DNA from: Anianabacter salinae
GTDB lineage: Bacteria; Pseudomonadota; Alphaproteobacteria; Rhodobacterales; Rhodobacteraceae
Assembly: GCF_019061145.1 (NCBI RefSeq)
Contig: NZ_JAHQZS010000003.1
Span: 419,966 to 483,965 of the forward strand
DNA length: 64,000 nucleotides
Direction: 5' to 3'
Below, one piece after another: positions 17,998 through 27,200 of the stretch; position 1 is the first letter of the stretch, and every line of letters begins with the position of its first letter. Both the position numbers and the translations under genes were made by a program. The notes under the pieces are model-generated. The model ran no database searches and was not told the origin of the DNA. It saw only the letters and a program-made list of their open reading frames with translations.

Positions 17998-19194
17998 ATG
18001 ACCGAGGCGAAGGCTTGGGCCGGGGAAGATGTGCCCGGCGACGAGACGACGGCGGCAGCAGAGGTGAAGACCGCGCTGACCGATTTCGTGCGCGACCTGA
18101 AGGGGTTTCAGGGCGCGGTGACTGACAGGCTGACCAAACAGGAAGAGCGACTGACCATGCTGGATCGGAAAACCATCAGCCGCGGCCGTCCGGCCCTTGC
18201 CGGAGCCGCGACCCTTGAGGCGCCGCATCAGAAGGCCTTTGAGGCCTATGTGCGGTCGGGCGACGACGACGGGCTGCGGGGCCTTGAGCTTGAGGGCAAG
18301 GCGCTGAACAGCGCGGTGGCGGGCGAGGGCGGCTATCTGGTCGATCCGCAGACCTCGGACACGGTAAAGGCGGTGCTGTCGGCGACGGCGTCGCTGCGGC
18401 AGGTGGCCAGCGTCGTGAACGTCGAGGCGTCAAGCTATGACGTGCTGGTCGACCTGGGCGATACCGGCGCGGGCTGGGCGTCGGAGACCGGCAGCCAGAC
18501 GGAGACCGGGGCGGCGCAGATCGAGCGCGTGTCGATCCCGCTGCACGAGTTGTCGGCGATGCCGAAGGCGTCGCAGCGGCTGCTGGATGACAGCGCCTTC
18601 GACATCGAGGGCTGGCTGGCGGGACGCATCGCCGAGAAGTTCGCGCGCACCGAGGCGGCGGCGTTCATCTCGGGCGACGGCATCGACAAGCCCAAGGGCA
18701 TGCTGACCTACCCGAGCGCCGAGGCGGGCACCGAAGTCTGGGGCGAGCTGGGGCACGTCAAGTCGGGTGTCGACGGCGATTTCCCGGCGCAGGGCGGCGG
18801 CGACGTGTTGATCGAGCTGGTCTATGCGCTGGGCGCGCCCTACCGCGCCAACGCATCCTTCGTGATGAACTCCAAGACCGCCGGGGCTGTGCGCAAACTG
18901 AAGGACGGCGAAGGGCGGTTCATCTGGACCGACGGCCTGGCGGCGGGCGAGCCTGCGCGTCTGCTGGGCTACCCGGTGCTGGTGGCAGAGGACATGCCGG
19001 ATATCGCAAGCTGGGCACCCGCAATCGCTTTCGGCGACTTCCGCGCGGGATACACCATCGCGGAGCGCCCGGATCTTCGCATTCTGCGCGATCCGTTCTC
19101 GGCCAAGCCGCACGTGCTGTTCTACGCGACCAAGCGCGTCGGCGGCGATGTCAGCGACTTCGCGGCGATCAAGCTGCTGAAATTCGCGGTCTGA
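17998..19194 (+). CDS. GTA g5, major capsid protein (HK97 fold)
   Basis: Builds the small GTA head. 398 residues: an N-terminal charged helical scaffolding (delta) region up to about residue 100 (VRDLKGFQGAVTDRLTKQEERL), removed by the g4 protease in the homologous system, then the HK97 fold (EGGYLVDPQTSDTV, PLHELSAMPKASQRLLDD, FISGDGIDKPKGMLTYP, PVLVAEDMPDI, ending SDFAAIKLLKFAV). A good AGGAGAG precedes the ATG. The following 150-base gap holds nothing I recognise. Confidence 0.96.
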   Translation: MTEAKAWAGEDVPGDETTAAAEVKTALTDFVRDLKGFQGAVTDRLTKQEERLTMLDRKTISRGRPALAGAATLEAPHQKAFEAYVRSGDDDGLRGLELEGKALNSAVAGEGGYLVDPQTSDTVKAVLSATASLRQVASVVNVEASSYDVLVDLGDTGAGWASETGSQTETGAAQIERVSIPLHELSAMPKASQRLLDDSAFDIEGWLAGRIAEKFARTEAAAFISGDGIDKPKGMLTYPSAEAGTEVWGELGHVKSGVDGDFPAQGGGDVLIELVYALGAPYRANASFVMNSKTAGAVRKLKDGEGRFIWTDGLAAGEPARLLGYPVLVAEDMPDIASWAPAIAFGDFRAGYTIAERPDLRILRDPFSAKPHVLFYATKRVGGDVSDFAAIKLLKFAV

Positions 19195-19344
19195 TCTTCG
19201 GGCTGCGATGGGGCCGGGCCGTGATGGCCCGGTTCCGGCGGGCGGGTGCCGGAATGGTCCGTCGTCCAGCTGCTCCCCTCCGTGCGAGCGACGGGGCGGT
19301 GCGCGCCCGCTGCAGGCGGAAGGGCCATGGGTTGGAGAGACGTG

Positions 19345-19941
19345 ATGATGTTGGTTGAAGAAACGTCGGTGCCGCCGGGCGCCCTGCCGGTGGCGCAGTT
19401 CCGCGATCACTTGCGGCTGGGATCAGGGTTTGCCGATGACGCGTTGCAGGACGACCTGCTGGAGCGGCATCTGCGGGCGGCACTGGCGGCCGTCGAGGCG
19501 CGGACGGGCAAGATCCTGATTGCGCGGGGGTTCGTCTGGACGCTGGCGGGATGGCGGGATTTCGGGCGGCAGGCACTGCCGGTCGCACCGATCCGCAGCG
19601 TGACCGAGGTTCGGCTGCTGGACCGGCACGGTGCGGCAAGCGTCGTCGATCCGTCGCGCTATCGGCTGGAACCGGACGGGCAGAGGCCGCGGCTGGTGTC
19701 GGCGGGGCTGCACCTTCCGCTGGTGCCGATGGGCGGGTCGGTGGAGATCACGTTCGAGGCGGGCTACGGCGCGTCGTTCGACGATCTGCCGCCCGACCTG
19801 GGGCAAGCGGTGCTGACGCTGGCGGCGCATTTCTACGAAAACCGGGGCAGCGCGCCGGGTGAGGACGGTATCCCGTTCACCGTGTCGCTGCTGATCGACC
19901 GCTACCGCACGGTGCGGTTGTTCGGTGAGGGCGGGCGATGA
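19345..19941 (+). CDS. GTA g6, head-tail connector (adaptor) protein
   Basis: Connects the portal to the stopper; the fold is the gp6/YqbG-like helical adaptor. The conserved start is MMLVEETSVPPGALPVAQFRDHL, so I placed the start at 19345 (GGAG 7 bases before) rather than 19246, whose extra residues are not family-like. The body includes FADDALQDDLLERHLRAALAAVEARTGKIL and VLTLAAHFYENRG. 198 residues. It overlaps g7 (ATGA). Confidence 0.92.
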   Translation: MMLVEETSVPPGALPVAQFRDHLRLGSGFADDALQDDLLERHLRAALAAVEARTGKILIARGFVWTLAGWRDFGRQALPVAPIRSVTEVRLLDRHGAASVVDPSRYRLEPDGQRPRLVSAGLHLPLVPMGGSVEITFEAGYGASFDDLPPDLGQAVLTLAAHFYENRGSAPGEDGIPFTVSLLIDRYRTVRLFGEGGR

Positions 19942-20276
19942 CGGCGCCGGTGCTGAACCGCCCGATGGTGCTGGAGGACCGCGTGCAACTGCCCGATGGC
20001 GCGGGAGGCTTCTCTGAAGGCTGGCAGGCGCTGGGCACGGTCTGGGTCGGGGTACGGCCCGGCGCCGGGCGCGGCGGCGACGTGGCGGGGCTGGCCGTGG
20101 GGCAGGTGACGCATCGTCTGACCTGCCGGGCGGCGCCGGTGGGCGCGCCGTCGCGGCCGCGTGCGGGGCAACGGCTGCGCGAGGGGGCACGGGTGTTCCG
20201 CATCCTCGCCGTGGCCGAGGCGGACGGGCACCAGAGATACCTGGTGTGCACCGCCCGTGAGGAGGTTGCGGCATGA
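19938..20276 (+). CDS. GTA g7, head closure (stopper) protein
   Basis: 112 residues of the phage head-closure/SPP1 gp16 type, predicted to cap the portal-adaptor channel: PVLNRPMVLEDRVQLPDGAGGFSEGWQ, then HRLTCRAAP and the closing FRILAVAEADGHQRYLVCTAREE. Coupled to g6 and g8 by ATGA overlaps at both ends. Confidence 0.92.
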   Translation: MTAPVLNRPMVLEDRVQLPDGAGGFSEGWQALGTVWVGVRPGAGRGGDVAGLAVGQVTHRLTCRAAPVGAPSRPRAGQRLREGARVFRILAVAEADGHQRYLVCTAREEVAA

Positions 20277-20680
20277 GCTATGGCGTTTCAGCCGCGCTTC
20301 AGGCGGCGGTCTATGGCCAGCTGGTCGGCGACACGGCGCTGGCCGCCTTGGTGGGCGCGCATGTCTACGATGCGATGCCGCCGGGGGTTCTGCCCTCGCT
20401 CTATGTCAGCCTTGGCCCAGAGGTCGTGCGCGACCGCTCGGACAAGACGGGGCGCGGCGCGGACCATGACTTTGCGGTCAGCGTGGTGACGGAAGCCGAC
20501 GGGTTCCAGGCGGCGAAGGCTGTCGCGGGGGCGGTGTCGGACGCGCTGTCGGATGCGGACCTGACGCTGACGCGGGGGCGGCTGGTGGGCTTGCGCTTTG
20601 TTTCGGCGCGGGCTCGGCGCGAGGAGGCGGGCACGATCCGCCGGATCGAGCTGCGGTTCCGTGCCCGCGTGGAAGACTGA
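20273..20680 (+). CDS. GTA g8, tail terminator-type protein (DUF3168)
   Basis: 135 residues of the DUF3168 family, which in tailed phages and RcGTA sits at the tail-head junction. Motifs: SAALQAAVYGQLVGDTALAALVGAHVYDAMPPG, YVSLGPE, and DFAVSVVTEADGFQAAKAVAGAVSDAL. It overlaps g7 by 4 bases. Confidence 0.92.
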   Translation: MSYGVSAALQAAVYGQLVGDTALAALVGAHVYDAMPPGVLPSLYVSLGPEVVRDRSDKTGRGADHDFAVSVVTEADGFQAAKAVAGAVSDALSDADLTLTRGRLVGLRFVSARARREEAGTIRRIELRFRARVED

Positions 20681-20703
20681 ACACTTCATCTGGAGGGACG
20701 GAC

Positions 20704-21117
20704 ATGGCTGCCCAGAACGGCAAGGACCTACTGATCAAGATCGACATGACCGGCGACGGCACGTTCGAGACCTTTGCGGGGCTGCGTGCCACGCGGGTGA
20801 GTTTCAACGCCGAGAGCGTGGACATCACCAGTCTCGAAAGCCAGGGCGGATGGCGCGAGTTGCTGGCGGGCGCTGGCGTGCGCAGCGCGTCGATCAGCGG
20901 ATCGGGCGTGTTCCGCGACGAGGTGACGGACGAGCGCGCGCGGCAGATCTTCTTTGACGGCGTGGTGCCGCGCTTTCAGGTGGTGATCCCCGACTTCGGC
21001 ATCGTCGACGGGCCGTTCCAGATCACCTCGATCGAATACGCAGGCGCGCATGACGGCGAGGCGACCTACGAGCTGTCGATGGCTTCGGCGGGTGCGCTGC
21101 AGTTCGTGGCGGCCTGA
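20704..21117 (+). CDS. GTA g9, major tail protein
   Basis: Forms the tail tube. 137 residues, MAAQNGKDLLIKIDMTGDGTFETFAGLRATRVSFNAE opening and ITSLESQGGWRELL, typical of TP901-1-like tail tube proteins, ending EATYELSMASAGALQFVAA. TGGAGGGACGGAC provides a strong ribosome site, suiting a highly expressed structural protein. Confidence 0.94.
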   Translation: MAAQNGKDLLIKIDMTGDGTFETFAGLRATRVSFNAESVDITSLESQGGWRELLAGAGVRSASISGSGVFRDEVTDERARQIFFDGVVPRFQVVIPDFGIVDGPFQITSIEYAGAHDGEATYELSMASAGALQFVAA

Positions 21118-21120
21118 TCC

Positions 21121-21435
21121 ATGGCGAACCCGCACGCGGGCGAGGTGGCGCTGGTCGTGGACGGCGAGCGGCACCTTGCCAAGCTGACGCTGGGGGCGCT
21201 GGCCGAGCTGGAAGCGGAGCTGGGCGCGGGGTCGCTGGTGGTGCTGGTCGAGCGGTTCGAACGCGGCGAGGTGGCAGCGCGTGATGTGCTGGCGCTGATC
21301 GTGGCGGGGCTGCGGGGTGGCGGCTGGCGCGGCACATCTGCCGACCTCTTGTCAGCAGAGATCGAGGGCGGGCCGGTGGCGGCAGCGCAGGCGGCGGGTG
21401 CGCTTCTGGTGCGCGCCTTCGGAGCGGCGGAGTGA
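21121..21435 (+). CDS. GTA g10, gene transfer agent family tail assembly protein
   Basis: 104 residues of the GTA_gp10 family, thought to be a tail assembly chaperone component: MANPHAGEVALVVDGERHLAKLTLGALAELEAELG, then RDVLALIVAGLRGGGW. It starts 3 bases after g9 and shares a GTGA overlap with the next gene, the position where tailed phages keep frameshift-linked chaperones. Confidence 0.9.
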   Translation: MANPHAGEVALVVDGERHLAKLTLGALAELEAELGAGSLVVLVERFERGEVAARDVLALIVAGLRGGGWRGTSADLLSAEIEGGPVAAAQAAGALLVRAFGAAE

Positions 21436-21632
21436 GCGCGATCGACTGGGCGGGGCTGATGCGCGCGGGGCTTCTGGGTCTGCGGCTGCGGCCCGCCGAG
21501 TTCTGGGCGCTTACGCCTGCGGAATTGCGCCTGATGCTGGGCGTGGACGCGGGCGCGCCGCCGCTGACACGCGCGCGGCTTGAGGAATTGGTGCGGGCGT
21601 ATCCCGACCGGAAAGGGCAAGCGGATGGATGA
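21432..21632 (+). CDS. GTA g10.1, small tail assembly chaperone
   Basis: 66 residues with a GTG start inside the g10 stop (GTGA). Reads MSAIDWAGLMRAGLLGLRLRPAEFWALTPAELRLMLG, the pattern of phage tail assembly chaperones (TAC) found before tape-measure genes. Its end overlaps g11 (ATGGATGA). Confidence 0.88.
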   Translation: MSAIDWAGLMRAGLLGLRLRPAEFWALTPAELRLMLGVDAGAPPLTRARLEELVRAYPDRKGQADG

Positions 21633-22278
21633 CTGGGACCGGCTGGATGACCATGCCGCCGCGCTGGAAGGCACGCTTGGCGGCGCATCGGCGTTGGTGG
21701 CCGCCTTTGACGGGAGCTTGCGCGAGATGCAGGCGACGGTCGCGGGCGCGAACCGCGAGGTGAACGTGCTGTCGGGCGGGATCGGGCGCGGGCTGCGCCG
21801 CGCCTTCGACGGGCTGGTGTTCGACGGGATGAAGCTTTCGGACGCGCTGGCGGGTGTCGCAAAGTCGATGGCGGATGCGGCGTATTCGGCGGCGATCCGG
21901 CCGGTGACGTCGCATTTCGGCGGATTGCTGGCACGCGGAGTCGAAGGGCTGGTGCAAGGGGTGCTGCCCTTTGCGGACGGGGCTGCCTTCAGCCAGGGGC
22001 GGGTGATGCCCTTTGCCAAGGGCGGTGTGGTGAGCACGCCGACCAGTTTTCCGATGCGGGGCGCCACGGGCTTGATGGGAGAGGCGGGACCCGAGGCGAT
22101 CCTGCCGCTCGCCCGTGGCGCGGATGGACGGCTGGGGGTCGCGCAGCAAGGTGGCAGGCGGGCCGTCAGCGTTCAGGTCAACGTCTCGACGCCCGATGTC
22201 GAGGGATTTCGGCGCTCGCACTCGCAGATCGCCGCCGAGATGGGCCGCGCGATCCAGCGCGGCCAGCGCAACCGTTGA
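21625..22278 (+). CDS. GTA g11, tail tape measure protein
   Basis: Sets tail length. 217 residues, very short for a tape measure but normal for RcGTA-type particles. An N-terminal helical region (LEGTLGGASALVAAFDGSLREMQATVAG) is followed by GLRRAFDGLVFDGMKLSDALAGVAKSMADAAYSAAI and a Gly/Pro-rich segment AFSQGRVMPFAKGGVV, MGEAGPEAILPLARG typical of tape-measure C-termini. ATG 21625 chosen over 21580 by homology and by AAAGGG upstream. Confidence 0.93.
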   Translation: MDDWDRLDDHAAALEGTLGGASALVAAFDGSLREMQATVAGANREVNVLSGGIGRGLRRAFDGLVFDGMKLSDALAGVAKSMADAAYSAAIRPVTSHFGGLLARGVEGLVQGVLPFADGAAFSQGRVMPFAKGGVVSTPTSFPMRGATGLMGEAGPEAILPLARGADGRLGVAQQGGRRAVSVQVNVSTPDVEGFRRSHSQIAAEMGRAIQRGQRNR

Positions 22279-22292
22279 GAAGGGGCTAGGTC

Positions 22293-22922
22293 ATGGCGTT
22301 TCACGAGGTGCGGTTTCCCGCGAACCTGAGTTTCGGCTCGACCGGCGGGCCGGAGCGGCGCACGGAGATCGTGACGCTGGCGAACGGGTTCGAGGAGCGC
22401 AACACGCCCTGGGCGCATTCGCGGCGGCGTTATGATGCCGGGGTCGCGATGCGCTCGCTCGACGATCTGGAGGCGCTGATCGCGTTCTTCGAGGCGCGGG
22501 GCGGGCGGCTGCACGGGTTCCGCTGGAAGGACTGGTCGGATTACAAATCCGGCCCCGCGTCGCGCGCCGTGGGGGCGTTCGACCAGCGGATCGGGACTGG
22601 CGACGGCGAGACGCTGCGGTTTGCCCTGGTGAAGACCTACGTTTCGGGCGGAGTGTCCTATGAACGCCCGATCCTGAAGCCGGTGGACGGCAGTCTGCGC
22701 ATCGGTGTGCACGACCAGGAGCTGCCGCCGGACGCCTTTGCCTTCGACGCGTTGACGGGTGAGGTCGTGCTGGACGAGCCGCCGGACGTGGGCGTCGCGG
22801 TGACCGCGGGGTTCGAGTTCGACGTTCCGGTGCGGTTCGACACCGACCTCATACAGACCAGCGTAGCCAGTTTTCAGGCGGGCGACACGCCGAACGTGCC
22901 CATCGTCGAAGTGAGGCTGTGA
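22293..22922 (+). CDS. GTA g12, distal tail protein (DUF2460)
   Basis: 209 residues. FHEVRFPANLSFGSTGGPERRTEIVTLANGFEERNTPWAHSRRRYDAG is the TIGR02217/DUF2460 signature; GGRLHGFRWKDWSDYKSG follows. It forms the distal end of the tail tube connecting to the hub proteins. Its stop overlaps g13 (GTGA). Confidence 0.94.
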   Translation: MAFHEVRFPANLSFGSTGGPERRTEIVTLANGFEERNTPWAHSRRRYDAGVAMRSLDDLEALIAFFEARGGRLHGFRWKDWSDYKSGPASRAVGAFDQRIGTGDGETLRFALVKTYVSGGVSYERPILKPVDGSLRIGVHDQELPPDAFAFDALTGEVVLDEPPDVGVAVTAGFEFDVPVRFDTDLIQTSVASFQAGDTPNVPIVEVRL

Positions 22923-23803
22923 GCATGGAAGGCGGGTTCGAATTTCATCTGGGCAGCGGCGACACGAGCGTGTGCCGCTGCTGGCGGGTCACGCGGCGCG
23001 ACGGGACGGTGCACGGCTTTACCGACCATGACGGCGATCTGGTGATCGACGGGCTGCGATATCGCGCGGATACGGGCATGTCGGCGGGGGTGCTGCAATC
23101 CTCGACCGGGTTGTCGGTGGACAACTCCGAGGCGGTCGGCGCGCTGTCGGACCTTGCCATCACCGAGGCGGATATCGAGGCGGGGCGCTTTGACGGCGCC
23201 GAGGTGCTTGCGCTTCTGGTCAACTGGGCCGATCCCAAGCAGCGGCAGGTGCAGTTTCGCGGCACCATCGGTGAGATCCGGCGTGGCGGCGGGGCGTTCC
23301 ACGCCGAATTGCGCGGGTTGACCGAGGTGCTGAACCGGCCTGTCGGGCGGGTGTTCCAGGCGGCGTGTTCGGCGGTGCTGGGTGATGCGGCGTGCAGGGT
23401 CGACATTGGCGATCCCTCCGTGTCGGTCGAGGCGGTCGTCACCGCGCAGAGCGGGAGAAGCCTGTTCACCCTGTCCGGCGCAGAGAGTTTTGCGAGTGGC
23501 TGGTTCGAGCGTGGCAGCTTTGAGGTTCTGGACGGCGAAGCCTATGGGATCTTCGGCATGATCAAATCGGATGTGCTCGAGGACGGGGCGCGAGCGGTGC
23601 GGCTGTGGCAGCCGGTTCCGGCCCCGATCGAGACCGGCGCGCGGGTACGTCTGATCGCAGGATGCGACAAGCGCGCCGAGACCTGCCGCGCCAAGTTCGG
23701 CAATTTCCTGAACTTTCGCGGCTTCCCGCACATTCCCGGGGACGACTGGCTGATGTCCTATCCGGGCAGCGGTGCGATGGACGGGGGCGCGCTGATTCAA
23801 TGA
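22919..23803 (+). CDS. GTA g13, tail hub protein (DUF2163 / BR0599 family)
   Basis: 294 residues, GTG start at 22919 overlapping the g12 stop (an ATG at 22925 is an alternative). WRVTRRDGTVHGFTDHDGDLVIDGLRYRADTG, LNRPVGRVFQAACSAVLGDAACRVD and the Cys-rich IAGCDKRAETCRAKFGNFLNFRGFPHIPGDDWL close to the C-terminus are the family landmarks; homologues bind an iron-sulfur cluster through four Cys in the hub. Confidence 0.94.
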   Translation: MSMEGGFEFHLGSGDTSVCRCWRVTRRDGTVHGFTDHDGDLVIDGLRYRADTGMSAGVLQSSTGLSVDNSEAVGALSDLAITEADIEAGRFDGAEVLALLVNWADPKQRQVQFRGTIGEIRRGGGAFHAELRGLTEVLNRPVGRVFQAACSAVLGDAACRVDIGDPSVSVEAVVTAQSGRSLFTLSGAESFASGWFERGSFEVLDGEAYGIFGMIKSDVLEDGARAVRLWQPVPAPIETGARVRLIAGCDKRAETCRAKFGNFLNFRGFPHIPGDDWLMSYPGSGAMDGGALIQ

Positions 23804-24246
23804 CCGCAATCGCATCTGAAGTGGTCGCCGAGGCGCGGCGCTGGATCGGCACGCCGTATCTGCACCAGGCCTCGGCCCTTGGGGCGGGCGCGGATTGCCT
23901 TGGCTTGTTGCGGGGCGTCTGGCGCGGGGTCTATGGGCGCGAGCCCGAGGCGGTGCCTGTCTATGGCTGGGACTGGAGCGAGGTCTCGGGCGAGGAACGG
24001 TTGTGGCAGGCGGCGCGGCGGCATCTGGCTGAGCGCGGGGCAGGCGAGGCGGGCGCCGGGGACTTGCTGCTGTTCCGCATGCGGACGGGCGCGGTCGCCA
24101 GACATCTGGGGATCGCCTCGGACATCGGCGCGGGCGCTGCGTTCATTCACAGCTACTCGGGGCACGGTGTCATCGAAAGCCCGCTGTCGGCGGCCTGGGC
24201 GCGGCGGATCGCGGCGCGGTTCAGCTTTCCTGAAAGGAGCCTGTGA
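23800..24246 (+). CDS. GTA g14, NlpC/P60-family peptidoglycan peptidase
   Basis: 148 residues. It is thought to cut recipient peptidoglycan during DNA entry. The nucleophile Cys is in GAGADCLGLLRGVWR and the His in VARHLGIASDIG; IHSYSGHGVIES completes the fold. The start overlaps g13 (ATGA) and the stop overlaps g15 (TGATG). Confidence 0.94.
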   Translation: MTAIASEVVAEARRWIGTPYLHQASALGAGADCLGLLRGVWRGVYGREPEAVPVYGWDWSEVSGEERLWQAARRHLAERGAGEAGAGDLLLFRMRTGAVARHLGIASDIGAGAAFIHSYSGHGVIESPLSAAWARRIAARFSFPERSL

Positions 24247-27200
24247 TGGCGACCATCGTTCTTTCCGCTGTCGGCGGCGCGCTTGGCTCGGCGCTTGGCG
24301 GGTCGGTCCTGGGGCTGTCGACGGCGGTTCTGGGCCGCGCCGTCGGGGCGACGCTGGGGCGCTGGATCGACCAGCAGGTGATGGGCGGCGGATCGGAGGC
24401 GGTGGAGACCGGCCGGATCGAGCGGTTTCGCATCAACGGCGCCAGCGAGGGCGCGCCGATCGCGCGGGCCTATGGCCGGGTGCGGCTGGGCGGGCAGGTG
24501 ATCTGGGCCACGCGGTTCCGCGAGCATGCCTCGACCACCACCCAGACCACGGGCGGCGGAGGCAAAGGCGGCGGGCCGCGCAACACCGTGACGACAACGC
24601 GCTATGCCTATTCAGTCAGCCTTGCCGTGGCGGTGTGCGAGGGGCCGATTGCCGGGATCGGGCGCCTCTGGGCCGACGGGCAGGAGATCGACCCCGAGGA
24701 GATCGGCGCCCGCGTCTACACCGGCGCTGAGGACCAGTTGCCCGATCCCAAGATCGAGGCGGTGCAGGGGGCGGGGCAGGCCCCGGCCTATCGCGGGATC
24801 GCCTATGTGGTGTTTGAGGACCTGATGCTGGAGCGGTTCGGCAACCGTGTGCCGCAGTTCAGTTTCGAGGTTCTGCGCCCTGCTCCCGAGCAGGCGGGCG
24901 GCGTGGCGGAGCTGTCCCATGCGGTACGCGGCGTCGCGCTGATCCCGGGGACGGGGGAATACGCGCTGGCGACGACGCCAGTCTACTACGATCATGGGTA
25001 TGGACTGCGGCAGGCGGCGAACCTGAATGCCTCGGCGCTGCGCACCGACATCTCGGTGTCGCTGGATGCGTTGACGGCAGAGTTGCCGAATTGCGGATCG
25101 GTGTCGCTGGTGGTGTCATGGTTCGGCAGCGACCTGCGCGCAGGGCAGTGCACCATTCAGCCCAAGGTCGAGCACCACGACGCGGACGGTGACGTGATGC
25201 CGTGGTCGGTATCGGGGCTGGCGCGCGCCGGAGCGCAGGAGGTGCCGCGCATCGACGGCAAGCCGGTCTATGGCGGCACGCCGACGGACAGGGCGGTGAT
25301 CGAGGCGCTTCGTGCGATCTCGGCGCGGGGCAAGGGCGCGGTGTTCTATCCGTTCATCCTGATGGACCAACTGGCAGGCAACGCTCTGGCCGATCCTTAT
25401 GGCGGCGGCGAACAGGCGGCCTTGCCGTGGCGGGGACGGATCACCACGGGCAAGGCGCCCGGGCAGGCGGGCAGCAGCGACGGCACGGCGGCGGCAGAGG
25501 CCGAGGTGGCGGCGTTCTTCGGAAGCGCGGTCCCGGGGCACTTTGCGGCGACGGCTCACGGTGTGGCCTATTCCGGCCCTGCCGAGTGGTCCTATCGCCG
25601 CTTCATCCTGCATCAGGCGCACTTGTGCGCCGTTGCGGGCGGGGTCACGGCGTTCTGCATCGGCTCGGAGATGCGCGGGCTGACGCAGATCCGCGGGGCG
25701 GGGGACAGCTTTCCGGCGGTGGCGGCGCTGCGTGCACTGGCGGCGGATGTGCGCGCGATCCTCGGGCCGGACGTAAAGATCGGATACGCCGCCGACTGGT
25801 CGGAGTATTTCGGCTATCAGCCGCAGGACGGGTCAGGGAACGTGTATTTCCACCTCGATCCGCTGTGGTCCGATCCGAACATCGATTTCATCGGCATCGA
25901 CAACTACATGCCGCTTGCCGATTGGCGGGACACGCCGGACCACGCCGACGCGGGCTGGGAGTCGATCTACGACCTTGGCTATCTGCAGGCCAACATCGAG
26001 GGCGGTGAGGGGTTCGACTGGTACTATGCCAGCGACGCCGCGCGCGACCTGCAGGACCGCACGCCGATCACCGATGGCGGATATGACGAGCCGTGGGTCT
26101 GGCGCTACAAGGATGTGCGCGGCTGGTGGTCGAATGCACACCACGAGAGGCGCGGCTGGGTGCGGCAGGAGACGCCGACGGCGTGGGTTCCGGGCAGCAA
26201 GCCGATCTGGTTCACCGAGATCGGGTGCGCCGCGATCGACAAGGGCGCGAACCAGCCGAACCGGTTTCTAGATCCCAAGTCATCGGAATCGGGGCTTCCG
26301 CTGTATTCGAACGGTCAGCGCGACGACCTGATGCAGATTCAGGCGCTGCGGGCGATCTGTGACTACTGGAGCGATCCTGCGAAGAACCCCGTATCCGATG
26401 TCTATGGCGGGGCGATGATCGACGTCGCGCGCACCCATGTCTGGGCCTGGGACGCGCGGCCCTTTCCGCAGTTTCCCGGCAATCTTGCGCTGTGGTCGGA
26501 CGGCGACAACTACTTGCGCGGCCATTGGCTGAACGGGCGGTCCGTGGCGCGCGCGCTGGACGGGCTGGTGGCGGAACTGGCGAATGAGGCGGGGCTGGAC
26601 GGGCTTGATACCGCGCGGCTCTACGGGCTGGTGCGCGGCTATACCGTCAGCGATCCCGGCACCGTGCGCGCCGCGCTGCAGCCTTTGATGCTGGCCTTTG
26701 GCTTTGATGCCGTCGAGCGGGATGGGGTGCTCCGCCTGCGCTCGCGCGGGGGAGGTGTCGATGCCGTGATCGACACCGAGCGGCTGGTCGAGGTGCCGAA
26801 GACAGACGGCGTGCTGGAGCTGACGCGCGCGCCCGAGGCCGAGCTGGCGGGCCGGTTGCGGCTGGTCTTTGCCGAGGCGGACGGCGCGTTCAACGCCCGC
26901 TCGGAAGAGGCGGTTCTGCCCGACGAGTCCAGCCACGCGGTCGCGCAGACCGAGGTGCCGCTGGTCCTGACGCGGGCCGAGGCACGGCGCATCGTGGAGC
27001 GCTGGCTGGCAGAGGCCCGGATCGCCCGCAGCAGCGCGCGCTTTGCGCTGCCGCCGTCGGCCTTCGGGATCGGCGCGGGGGACATCGTGTCGCTGCCCTC
27101 GGACGCGGGGCCTGTCAGCTACCGGATCGACAGGGTGGAACGCGCCGAAGCGCAGACCGTCGAGGCGGTGCGGGTGGACGCGGCGGCGCATGACGCCCCT